Source: CAVRCA01 sp965218045 (GTDB taxonomy: Bacteria > Pseudomonadota > Alphaproteobacteria > Acetobacterales > Acetobacteraceae). From it: a stretch of DNA of 64,000 nucleotides. The first letter of the stretch is position 1; each line of letters starts with the position of its first letter. This document shows, in pieces, positions 45,963 to 53,292 of this stretch. The translations under genes were made by a program, and so were the position numbers. Below the pieces are notes generated by a model that saw only the letters and a list, made by a program, of their open reading frames with translations, was not told the origin of the DNA and searched no databases. The stretch is taken from NCBI GenBank assembly GCA_965218045.1, contig CBDCJX010000007.1:124001-188000 (forward strand). The letters are read 5' to 3'.

Positions 45963-46967
45963 TCAACCCTGAGTAGCGGCAGGTTTCCCGGAATTTGCCC
46001 GCTGCCAATACCCGCAGAAGTCCACGCTCGGCCGCGCCTTGAGCGCCAGCCCGGTCGCAAGCCGCACCTGGAACCCATTGGGATCGCGCCGGTGGTTCTC
46101 CCGCCACGCGCTCTCTTGGGCGTAGCGGACGATGTAGGCCCCGGCCAGGTGGTGATGGTGCCCGATCTCGGCCCGGCGCATCCGGGAGAAGAAGCTCTCG
46201 GCCAAGTTCGTCGTCGCGCCATCAAGGCTGTAGGCGAGCTGATGGTTGATCCGCTTCATGGCGTAGCGGGCGGCCAGCATATCCCAGCCGCTCGAATCGT
46301 CGGCGCTGATCTCGGTGCCCCTGGCGATGTGGCTGCGGATGAAGGGCAGCGCGGCGGTCTCGGATGGGAACACGGCGGGGAGCGTGAGGCCGGCGCGCTC
46401 ACGCATCACGATGACAGCCTTGCGCTTGCTGCTCTGGTTCGCCTTGAGCCGTAGATCGCGCCGGTTCTCCTTGAGGTTGGCCGGTTTCACGTAGCCGCCG
46501 AAATAGGCCGCGTCGATCTCGACCTCGGCGCCCTCGCCGCCTAGCCGCTCGCCCTTCATCTCGCTCGCCAGGGCTTCGCGGATTTTGTGCGCCAGGACAA
46601 AGGCCGTCTTGTATTGCACGTCCAGATCGCGGGAGAGCGCCAGCGCGCTCTTGCCCTTCACCTCATTGCAGAAGATCACCACGGCGGCGAGGTAGGTCTG
46701 TAGCGGCAGCTTGTGAGAGGCGAACAGTGTGCCCGAGGTCAGGGAGAAGTCCTTGCGGCACGCCTTGCAGCGGAACCGCAGCGCGCCACTCGGCCGGCGG
46801 CACTCGTAGCAGGTCTCGCACTCACACGCCGGGCAAACCGGCTTGCCATCCGTCTGCGGCCACCGCAGCAAGGCGAACAGCCGCTCGGCATCCTCGCTAC
46901 CCATGCGCAGGACCGACGCTAGCGAGAGCGTCCGGGCCTTTGCTGAGAGGAGGAAGTGAGAGCGCAT
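45963..46967 (-). CDS. IS1595 family transposase
   Basis: The 334-residue protein has a zinc-ribbon N-terminus (CPACECETCYECRRPSGALRF, RCKACRKDFSLTSGTLF). An ISXO2-like DDE domain follows: EIDAAYFGGYVKP (first Asp), ISADDSSGWDML (second Asp), and AESFFSRMRRAEIGHHHHLAG. It seems full length. A shorter fragment of a related element lies at about 49892-50003. Clear terminal inverted repeats could not be identified by eye. Confidence 0.92.
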   Translation of the reverse strand: MRSHFLLSAKARTLSLASVLRMGSEDAERLFALLRWPQTDGKPVCPACECETCYECRRPSGALRFRCKACRKDFSLTSGTLFASHKLPLQTYLAAVVIFCNEVKGKSALALSRDLDVQYKTAFVLAHKIREALASEMKGERLGGEGAEVEIDAAYFGGYVKPANLKENRRDLRLKANQSSKRKAVIVMRERAGLTLPAVFPSETAALPFIRSHIARGTEISADDSSGWDMLAARYAMKRINHQLAYSLDGATTNLAESFFSRMRRAEIGHHHHLAGAYIVRYAQESAWRENHRRDPNGFQVRLATGLALKARPSVDFCGYWQRANSGKPAATQG

Positions 46968-47073
46968 CGATCACATTCGCCATGAACCTTGCGAATATGA
47001 CGGAATGAGTTGGCATTGTCAACAGGAAGTCTTCATATATGATGGCCTCCAAGCGTTTCTGATAGGAGACCGT

Positions 47074-47313
47074 ATGGGGCTGGCGGCAACGGAGAAGGAA
47101 TTGGCCGGTAAGGCGGCTCGCTTCCTCAAGGCGGAACTCAAGCGGGCAGGCGTGACCTATAGCGAGCTGGCGCGCCGCCTCAAGGAACATGGTTTGGAGG
47201 AAACGGAGGCGTCGATCAGCAGCAAGCTAGCGCGTGGTACGTTTGCAGCAACGTTCTTAATAGCCACCTTGGCGGCCTTAGAGATAGAAGGGCTGCGAGT
47301 TGAGGACATTTAG
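47074..47313 (+). CDS. DUF6471 domain protein
   Basis: The start at 47074 has AGGAGA 4-9 bases upstream. The 79-residue protein is helical, with an XRE-like helix-turn-helix core: LKRAGVTYSELARRLKEHGL, then EASISSKLARGTFAATFLI. This matches the DUF6471 family, small regulators common on alphaproteobacterial accessory DNA. It overlaps the convergent membrane-protein gene by 4 bp. Confidence 0.8.
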   Translation: MGLAATEKELAGKAARFLKAELKRAGVTYSELARRLKEHGLEETEASISSKLARGTFAATFLIATLAALEIEGLRVEDI

Positions 47314-48182
47314 TGAGAATTCGGAATAGAAGAGAGGCGGCTTGCAAGATAGTCCATGCCCCTCAACTGCAACATAAGACCGCGTTTTCTGTAAAAGCTG
47401 TCGATACCGGCCTTCTGTTGCAAGTCAAGAGTGCCTTCATAGTATACGTAGACCCTTCCGGAAAATGTAAGGTCTCTAATACGAATTAGATTAGAGTTAC
47501 CTGGGACACTTACGGCAATGCCAATCCCATTTTCAATATCAGATATGATACTCTTTGAATTGTCTGCTAAATATTGACATACAGCGGTGGTGTAATCCCA
47601 TCCAAATACAATGGCCGCTGGCAAAAGAAAGCCTAGATATTTGTTGTTTGCGTCGAAATCGACGTATTCCTTAGCAATAATATCGAAGGTTTGGTTCTGT
47701 TTCTTAAAAAGGATCGTGATCGTTTTGCTTAAGCGCATGGAGTTGGGAAAATCTGACTCGTATAAATCAGACAGTGTTTTGGGAGTCTTGCCATTCTGAT
47801 TCTTTGGAGCAGAATGAGTGCTGGTCGCGCCCTTCGGCATCAAGGACAGGCCTGCCGTTTCAAACGGCGCAGTCTCTTTGGGGCTCTTCTCGGTCTCATA
47901 CCAGCCAACCCCAGCTAAGAGCACCGCCAAAGCCAGACCCGCAGCTGAGCCAGCGCGGATTTTGACCCACCGTGATCGTTCATGGACCGATTCCCGGGCC
48001 ACTACGGAGACGACCCCCACAACCCATGCCACTGTCAGCAGGATATAAGCCAGCATCATGTTTATGATGCCGGCCGCCGTGAGTGAAGCAAGCAACATAG
48101 CAACGAATAGTGCGGCACCGGCGTCTCGCACGAGACTTCCAACCGGATGCGATTTCTTCGTTTCGCGCTGGGGCTCTGACAT
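47310..48182 (-). CDS. membrane protein of unknown function, AT-richer than neighbours
   Basis: The 290-residue protein has two or three membrane segments near the N-terminus (ALFVAMLLASLTAAGIINMM, LAYILLTVAWVVGVVSVV, GLALAVLLAGVGWY). A soluble domain of about 170 residues follows with no recognised motif. It contains many Asn, Lys and Ile codons ending in A or T, unlike the core genes, which suggests recent transfer. It is convergent with the DUF6471 gene. Confidence 0.75.
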   Translation of the reverse strand: MSEPQRETKKSHPVGSLVRDAGAALFVAMLLASLTAAGIINMMLAYILLTVAWVVGVVSVVARESVHERSRWVKIRAGSAAGLALAVLLAGVGWYETEKSPKETAPFETAGLSLMPKGATSTHSAPKNQNGKTPKTLSDLYESDFPNSMRLSKTITILFKKQNQTFDIIAKEYVDFDANNKYLGFLLPAAIVFGWDYTTAVCQYLADNSKSIISDIENGIGIAVSVPGNSNLIRIRDLTFSGRVYVYYEGTLDLQQKAGIDSFYRKRGLMLQLRGMDYLASRLSSIPNSH

Positions 48183-48317
48183 GGACAGGATTTCGCCCGC
48201 CTCTGTCGCGCAGCGTCAAGCGGGGCGGTGGGGTATAGCACGCTCAAGGCACGCACCGACCCGCTACCCGCTGGTCTCCTGCGTAGTCGGGGCACCATCG
48301 TATGCAGCCCCGCCGCT

Positions 48318-48371
48318 GTGGCGGTTGCTACATAATACCGCAATGCTCCCATATTATGTAGCAACCGCCAC
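48318..48371. repeat. 20-bp perfect inverted repeat
   Basis: GTGGCGGTTGCTACATAATA (48318-48337) is the exact reverse complement of 48352-48371, with a 14-base loop. One arm (TATTATGTAGCAACCGCCAC) also occurs alone at 44895-44914, 10 bp after the tRNA-Arg gene, and in a degenerate form near 51121-51133. It could be an element end, a recombination site or a transcribed hairpin. Confidence 0.93.
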
Positions 48372-48420
48372 CACCGGCGACGTAATTGGGTTGGCTTGCT
48401 TATGCCCCTCTTAACACGGC

Positions 48421-48854
48421 ATGGGCGACACATTCATCATCTCCGGCCTTCGCGAGAAGCGATCCGCTACGGCGGCATGATAGTCGGGCTGCGGCGCGAG
48501 GTTGACCGGCTGCAAGCCGACCTGTTCCACATAGACGCGGTGCTGCGGCTCTACGATGTGGAACCTGCTGATATCCCGAAAGGCTGGGTGCCGGTGCGGG
48601 CGGCCTACTCCGGCCGCAAGGAGATCACCCGACGTATCTATCATGCGCTGCGGGAGAGCGGGGAGGTGTCCGCCGTGGACATTGCCGCCTAGGCAATGCG
48701 GGATAAGGGGCTCGATCCCGTGGCAGATCGGAAGCAGCGGATGGCGTTCTCCAAGCGGCTCCTTACGTCGCTGCACGATCTGCGTAAGGCGGGGACGGTG
48801 GAACGGATTGGCGGGGGCGTGCGGGGGAGGCTCATCTCAGGTCGTGAGGAATGA
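48421..48854 (+). pseudogene. decayed copy 2 of the coiled-coil/winged-helix gene
   Basis: The nucleotide sequence follows copy 1 (44961-45443) closely. One base is lost near residue 20, giving a frameshift. A Gln codon has become TAG at 48690-48692, between DIAA and AMRDKGLDP. The C-terminus (SLHDLRKAGTVERIGG) is still readable in frame after the stop. It precedes the leucine-type tRNA by about 150 bp. A GCTCAGG/CCTGAGC hairpin at about 48873-48891 follows it. Confidence 0.85.
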
Positions 48855-48965
48855 CCGACAGGCGCAGGGCGAGGCTCAGGCGTAACCTGAGCGCAGTGTA
48901 GTGGTGGTCATCGTAAAAGCGCGCGCTCCCCAACCGCATTGCTAAACCCATTGCGTACATTGCCG

Positions 48966-48994
48966 TTGACTCGGCAGATGGCGGTAAGCAATAC
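48966..48994 (+). promoter_or_regulatory. possible promoter for the Leu-type tRNA(UCC)
   Basis: TTGACT at 48966-48971 and CAATAC at 48989-48994 are spaced by 17 bp. The -10 hexamer is a weak match. The tRNA begins 12 bp downstream, a fitting distance for a start point just before the mature 5' end. Confidence 0.45.
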
Positions 48995-49005
48995 AGCTAC
49001 CCCAT

Positions 49006-49089
49006 GGACGCGTGGCGAAACGGCAGACGCGACCGGCTTCCAACCGGTTATCTTACAAGGGTGTGCGGGTTCGAGTCCCGCCGCGTCCA
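49006..49089 (+). tRNA. class II tRNA, Leu-type body with UCC (Gly) anticodon
   Basis: All stems pair perfectly: acceptor GGACGCG/CGCGTCC, D-arm GCG/CGC, anticodon stem ACCGG/CCGGT and T-stem GCGGG/CCCGC. The anticodon loop CTTCCAA gives UCC at 49039-49041. The variable arm is 16 bases (49049-49064). The D-region TGGCGAAACGGCAGACGCG follows bacterial tRNA-Leu closely, and position 73 is A, the leucine discriminator. No CCA is encoded. Automated tools would probably call it tRNA-Gly, but the body argues for leucylation. Confidence 0.88.
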
Positions 49090-49115
49090 TCCCGCCAGCA
49101 GTCAAGGAGGCAAGG

Positions 49116-49511
49116 ATGACATTGGGGCGCAGGATGAAGGCCATACAGGAGGCGATTGCGCGGCTTGAGGCAGAGCGGGCTCGGATCGAGGGTAGGATCG
49201 AGGGCTTACGTGAAGCCCTCCGCCTACAAACAGGGGACGACTCCTCTGAGAGCATCCTCGCAGAGCAGCCGCGCAAGCGAACGCGCCGAGGGAACTTGAA
49301 GGAGACGGTGTTGGATCTAGCCCAACAGGTCGGTGATAAGGGCTTAACAGCTGAGGAATGTGTGACGTTGGCCCGAAAGACTAAAGATATCGAGCTGATC
49401 CAGACTTCAGTGTCCAGCCTTTTGAGCCGTCTAAAGAACGATGGCGTAATGTTCTTCGACGGCGAGCGATATCGGCTAAAGCAGTTTGCGGGACCACGCC
49501 ACGCGGCTTGA
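49116..49511 (+). CDS. coiled-coil and winged-helix protein downstream of the odd tRNA
   Basis: AGGAGG precedes the ATG at 49116. The 131-residue protein has an N-terminal coiled coil (AIQEAIARLEAERARIEGRI), a basic linker (RKRTRRGN) and a winged-helix-like C-terminus (TVLDLAQQVGDKGLTAEECV, then SSLLSRLKNDGVMFFDGERY). It is not similar in sequence to the gene at 44961, but has the same order of coiled coil then winged helix. It starts 27 bp after the tRNA, so the two may be co-transcribed. Function unknown. Confidence 0.78.
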   Translation: MTLGRRMKAIQEAIARLEAERARIEGRIEGLREALRLQTGDDSSESILAEQPRKRTRRGNLKETVLDLAQQVGDKGLTAEECVTLARKTKDIELIQTSVSSLLSRLKNDGVMFFDGERYRLKQFAGPRHAA

Positions 49512-49520
49512 AAAGGAACA

Positions 49521-49542
49521 CCCCGGCTTTCCAGGGCCGGGG
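49521..49542 (+). terminator. hairpin after the coiled-coil/winged-helix gene
   Basis: CCCCGGC (49521-49527) pairs with GCCGGGG (49536-49542) across an 8-base loop, 10 bp after the stop. No T-tract follows, so termination is uncertain. Confidence 0.45.
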
Positions 49543-49547
49543 CGCTT

Positions 49548-49624
49548 GTGGAGGCGGTATTGGCCGGGCCAGGGACTCGTTGACTGCGAGCTCCCCCCTC
49601 GGGTTCGACTTCCCCCGCCTCCAC
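49548..49624 (+). tRNA. tRNA-like structure, degenerate
   Basis: GTGGAGGCGG (49548-49557) pairs perfectly over 10 bp with 49615-49624. Between them lie a possible short D-arm (TTGG/CCAG), an anticodon-like arm CTCG-TTGACTG-CGAG, and a T-loop-like GGG-TTCGACT-TCC. The anticodon would read GAC. The T-stem is weak and position 37 is not a purine, so this may be a decayed or non-standard tRNA. Confidence 0.4.
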
Positions 49625-49658
49625 TGGAAGCCTCACTCTTTAGGGAGCGAGGCTTCCA
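49625..49658. other. long hairpin directly after the tRNA-like structure
   Basis: TGGAAGCCTCACTC pairs with GAGCGAGGCTTCCA (13 of 14) across six bases. It could end transcription or act in recombination; no T-tract follows. From 49659 to about 49890 I see no gene. Confidence 0.6.
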
Positions 49659-49891
49659 CCTGTTGGTGGCATCCGGCAAACGCAGTCCGCCTCGTGGCGG
49701 ACTCTCACAAGGGATTTCTCACCAGAGCCATCCGTAAATTGGCGGCATGGGGGCGATCAATCAAATCAATTAGGCCGCGCTGTATAATCGTTATGATCGA
49801 CTTGGTAGTTTGTAAGCCTCAGTTTGCGCCATCCGATCATTCGCAATTGCAGTTGCACATAACGTGTCGCGTATCCGCTAATTATTCCTTT

Positions 49892-50003
49892 GCAAGTAAC
49901 CGCAGAAATCCATGCTCGGCCGTGCCTTAAGTGCCAGCCCAACCGCAAGCCGGACCTGAAACCCGATGGGGTTACGCCAATGGTTCTCCCGCCACGCGCA
50001 CGG
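49892..50003 (-). mobile_element. C-terminal fragment of an IS1595 transposase
   Basis: About 110 bp match the last part of the IS1595 transposase at 45963 in the same orientation (around 46005-46110 there), with scattered differences. The rest of the element is absent. 50004-50114 shows no gene. Confidence 0.8.
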
Positions 50004-50114
50004 TCGAGCGTGGATCTTCGCGCTATTGGAAGCGAGCTCCGGCTACATAGCCGAGAACTAAGGCTGGCGGGAAAATCCGAGGGTACAGAGACACAGAAGT
50101 TCAGATGGCTGACA

Positions 50115-50609
50115 CTAGTTGGTGGTACAGTTCACGAAGTTACCGTTCCGACTGCAATTAGTATTCAGCATCGTCGGACGGCTTTGCGGCGCGGACATTT
50201 GATAGGGCGCAGGTAGCTGATAAGGCGCAGGCGGGGGCATACTCGCGATCACTGCGAGCGCAGCACGACGGCGAGCGAGATCGGTTTCCGCCAGATCACT
50301 TTGCGTTTTTGCCAGAGCTAGATTGGCTTGCTCCGTAGTGATCTCTCTCCGGTCTGTTCGAGCCGCTAAGTCAGCTCTCGTGGCGAGATATACTTCGGCT
50401 AGATCTGGCGGAGAGCCGCTAGCTAGAAGGAAATCCCGCCTAGCCGATTCGTCGCACCGTGCCTTGTCGAGGAAATGCGAACCCTCTGGATATCGCACCC
50501 GGCAACTTGCGATCTGCTGCTGTAGCCTCGCTTGAGCCACGACTCGGCGCTGGTCGGCGCAGCCACCAAGCACACACAATGCGAACAATAAGAGAGCAAC
50601 AAAGCGCAT
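50115..50609 (-). CDS. small lipoprotein, 164 residues
   Basis: The start is the ATG at 50609. The protein has a lipoprotein signal (MRFVALLLFALCVLGGCADQ, lipobox LGGC). A helical, Ala-, Arg- and Gln-rich region follows, then a Pro-rich stretch. The C-terminus NCSRNGNFVNCTTN has the Cys-x(n)-Cys ending seen in small exported proteins of other proteobacteria. Function unknown. Confidence 0.75.
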   Translation of the reverse strand: MRFVALLLFALCVLGGCADQRRVVAQARLQQQIASCRVRYPEGSHFLDKARCDESARRDFLLASGSPPDLAEVYLATRADLAARTDRREITTEQANLALAKTQSDLAETDLARRRAALAVIASMPPPAPYQLPAPYQMSAPQSRPTMLNTNCSRNGNFVNCTTN

Positions 50610-50689
50610 AGAATGAACCGTAACGAAGCCGCGCCGGCTTCGCAACGGCGATCGCCGGCCGAAATCCTTCGAGCCGAACGCGCTTATTC

Positions 50690-51072
50690 ATCAGTCGCTC
50701 CTCCGCAATGCCTTGCTCGCATCCGCCATTTGGCCGCCACCACACCCGGTTGCCGCGCAATCCGCTCAACCGTCCCGGCCTTCCGTAGGTCGTGGAGTGA
50801 CATGAGGAAACCGCTGCGAGAACGCCAACCGCTGCTTGCCGCAGCGCGTCATAGATACGCCCCGTGATCTCCTTGCGGTCGAAATAGGCCGAGCGCGCCG
50901 GCACCCGGCCCTGGGTGGGAATGTTGGCGGGCTCCACCCCGCAGAGCCGCAGCACAGCGTCTATGTGGAACAGGTCTGCTTGCCCGGTCCAGCTCGCGCC
51001 GTAGTTCCACGATCCGCACAGCTACACTCGACCGCTTCTTGCGTAGGCCGGAGATGATGGACGTGTCGCCCG
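50690..51072 (-). pseudogene. decayed copy 3 of the coiled-coil/winged-helix gene
   Basis: On the minus strand the start codon is changed to ACG (51070-51072) before GDTSIISGLRKKRSS. A frameshift follows near 50985 and a deletion after GRIYDALR. The C-terminal SLHDLRKAGTVERIA is readable in another frame near 50790. It is in the opposite orientation to copies 1 and 2. Confidence 0.8.
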
Positions 51073-51178
51073 TGCCGAGTAAGATGGGCAGGAACGCGCC
51101 GCTCTGACTTGCCTTTGTCAATGGCGGTTGCTGCCTTAAAGCCGCAAGTTGCTCACCGGAACAGGCTGCGGAGGAATC

Positions 51179-51922
51179 GTGGAACCCAGACACGCAACGG
51201 CCGCGATTGTCGGTGCCGGTGACTTCATCGGCGGCGCTATCGCCAAGCGGTTCGCCGCCGAAGGTTTCACGGTGTTCGCGGGGCGGCGGAACGGCGACAA
51301 GCTGTTGCCGCTAGTCGCGGAGATCGAGGCGGCGGGCGGCCAGATCGTTGCGCGTTCGCTGGATGCGCGCAAGGAGGCGGACATCACTGCGTTCCTGCAG
51401 GAGGCCGATCACGCGGCGCCACTCGAAGTGTGCATCTTCAACATCGGCGCCAACGTGAACTTTCCGCTGCTCGACACCACCGAGCGCGTGTTCCGCAAGG
51501 TGTGGGAGATGGCGTGCTACTCCGGCTTCCTGACAGCACGCGAAGCCGCGCGGCTGATGCTGCCGCACGGTCGCGGCGCGCTGTTCTTCACCGGTGCGAC
51601 CGCGAGCCAGCGCGGCGGCGTCGGCTATGCCGCGTTCGCCTCCGCCAAGTTCGGCTTGCGGGCGATGGCGCAAAGTGCCGCGCGCGAGCTTGGACCCAGG
51701 AACATCCACGTCGCCCATCTTGTCATCGATTCCGGCGTCGATACCGCTTGGGTACGCGAGCGGATCAAGCAGCGGGAAGGCGAGGACGCGCTGCGAAACC
51801 TCGATCCTGATCGCCTGATGCGGCCGGAGGCGGTGGCGGAGACGTATTGGCGGCTCTATCAGCAGCCGCGCGACGCCTGGACCTTCGAGCTCGAGATTCG
51901 GCCCTCCGGCGAGAAATGGTGA
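51179..51922 (+). CDS. SDR family protein lacking the catalytic Tyr (SDR_c10-like)
   Basis: A GTG at 51179, after GGAGGA, gives 247 residues. The nucleotide motif is GAGDFIGG. At the YxxxK position the sequence is FASAK: Phe replaces the catalytic Tyr. The c10 SDR subgroup is described with exactly this Phe-for-Tyr change. Redox activity is therefore doubtful. It is the first of three closely spaced genes with an HCCA isomerase-like gene and a second such SDR. Confidence 0.85.
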   Translation: MEPRHATAAIVGAGDFIGGAIAKRFAAEGFTVFAGRRNGDKLLPLVAEIEAAGGQIVARSLDARKEADITAFLQEADHAAPLEVCIFNIGANVNFPLLDTTERVFRKVWEMACYSGFLTAREAARLMLPHGRGALFFTGATASQRGGVGYAAFASAKFGLRAMAQSAARELGPRNIHVAHLVIDSGVDTAWVRERIKQREGEDALRNLDPDRLMRPEAVAETYWRLYQQPRDAWTFELEIRPSGEKW

Positions 51923-51926
51923 TGCC

Positions 51927-52541
51927 ATGAGCAAGGTGGAGTTCCACTTCGATTTCGGCAGTCCCAATGCGTATCTGAGTCATCTGGTGATCCCGGATAT
52001 CGAGCGCCGGACCGGTGCCCAATTCGACTACGTGCCGGTGCTGCTCGGCGGCGTGTTCAAGCTCACCGGCAACCGCTCGCCGATGGAAAGTTTCGCCGGC
52101 ATCAGGAACAAGCCGGAATACGCGCGGCTGGAGATGCAGCGCTTCATCGAGCAACACGGCATCACCAACTTTCGCGCCAACCCGTTCTTCCCGGTCAACA
52201 CGCTGGTGCTGATGCGCGGCGCCGTCGCCGCCCAGCGGCTCGGCATATTGGCCCGCTACGTCGACGCGATGTATCGCCACATGTGGGCCGAGCCGAAGAA
52301 GATGGACGACCCGGAGGTGCTGCGCGCCGCGCTCGCCGAGTCGGACATAGACGGCGCGGAGCTGCTGGCGCGCGCGCAGACCCAAGAGGTGAAGAACGAG
52401 CTGCAAGCCAACACGCAGCTTTCGGTCGAGCGCGGCACGTTCGGCTCGCCGACCTTTTTCGTGGGCGACGACAGCTTCTTCGGCAAGGACCGGCTGCCCG
52501 ACGTCGAGGCGGCCATCACGGCGACAGGAGCGCGCGCGTGA
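51927..52541 (+). CDS. 2-hydroxychromene-2-carboxylate isomerase-like protein
   Basis: The 204-residue DsbA-fold protein begins KVEFHFDFGSPNAYLSH, with the serine that replaces the DsbA cysteine in HCCA isomerases. GTFGSPTFFVGDDSFFGKD is near the C-terminus. Such enzymes act glutathione-dependently in naphthalene degradation, but many homologues have other roles. It is 4 bp after the first SDR gene and overlaps the second by GTGA. Confidence 0.9.
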   Translation: MSKVEFHFDFGSPNAYLSHLVIPDIERRTGAQFDYVPVLLGGVFKLTGNRSPMESFAGIRNKPEYARLEMQRFIEQHGITNFRANPFFPVNTLVLMRGAVAAQRLGILARYVDAMYRHMWAEPKKMDDPEVLRAALAESDIDGAELLARAQTQEVKNELQANTQLSVERGTFGSPTFFVGDDSFFGKDRLPDVEAAITATGARA

Positions 52542-53239
52542 ATCGCCCGCTCGCGCTGGCGACCGGAGTTGGCCCCGGCACCGGTGCCGCGATCGTGCGT
52601 CGGTTCGCCAGCGGCGGATACGATGTCGCGATGCTGGCGCGCAACGGCGAACGGCTTGCCGCACTCGCCGGCGAGATCGCCAACGCGCACGGCTTTCCGT
52701 GCGACGTTACCGACGAGGCTCAGCTCGACGCCGCGCTCGGCTCGGTGCGGGAGAGGTTCGGCGCACCGTCCGTGTTGATCCACAACGCGGTCGGCGGCGC
52801 CTGGGGCAGTTTTCTCGAGATCGAGCCGGAAATCCTGAACCGGAACTTTCAGGTCAACACAATGGCGCTGCTTCACCTGGCGCGCCGGCTGGCGCCCGCG
52901 ATGATCGCCGCCGGCAAGGGTGCCATCATCGCGACCGGCAACACCTCCGCGTTGCGCGGCCGGGCCAGTTTCGCGGGGTTCGCGCCGACCAAGGCGGCGC
53001 AGCGCGTGCTCGCCGAAGCGATCGCCCGCGATGTCGGGCCGAAGGGCGTTCACGTCGCCTACGTGGTGATCGACGCCGTGATCGACCTGGCATGGACGCG
53101 TCAGCGGTGGCCCGACAAGTCGGATGATTTCTTCATCAAGCCGGCCGCCATCGCCGAGGAGATCTGGCATGTCGTCCACCAGGATCGCAGCGCCTGGTCG
53201 TTCAACGTCGAGCTCCGTCCGTTCGGCGAGACCTGGTGA
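52538..53239 (+). CDS. second SDR family protein lacking the catalytic Tyr
   Basis: The 233-residue protein starts at a GTG overlapping the isomerase stop. The nucleotide motif is TGVGPGTG. The active-site segment reads FAGFAPTKAAQ: Phe is again at the Tyr position and the Lys is kept. It is a divergent paralogue of the gene at 51179 (both end in R-P-x-GE-x-W). The three genes are one operon. Confidence 0.87.
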   Translation: MNRPLALATGVGPGTGAAIVRRFASGGYDVAMLARNGERLAALAGEIANAHGFPCDVTDEAQLDAALGSVRERFGAPSVLIHNAVGGAWGSFLEIEPEILNRNFQVNTMALLHLARRLAPAMIAAGKGAIIATGNTSALRGRASFAGFAPTKAAQRVLAEAIARDVGPKGVHVAYVVIDAVIDLAWTRQRWPDKSDDFFIKPAAIAEEIWHVVHQDRSAWSFNVELRPFGETW

Positions 53240-53292
53240 TCGCTGCGGCTCCCGCCAGCCCCGCCACCCCCGCCATCGCCGGACGGATCGGT

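Noticed and set aside
44809..51178. Integrative element with attL/attR at tRNA-Arg
   Set aside because: No integrase gene and no second copy of the tRNA-Arg 3' end could be seen in the window, so an intact integrative element is not supported.
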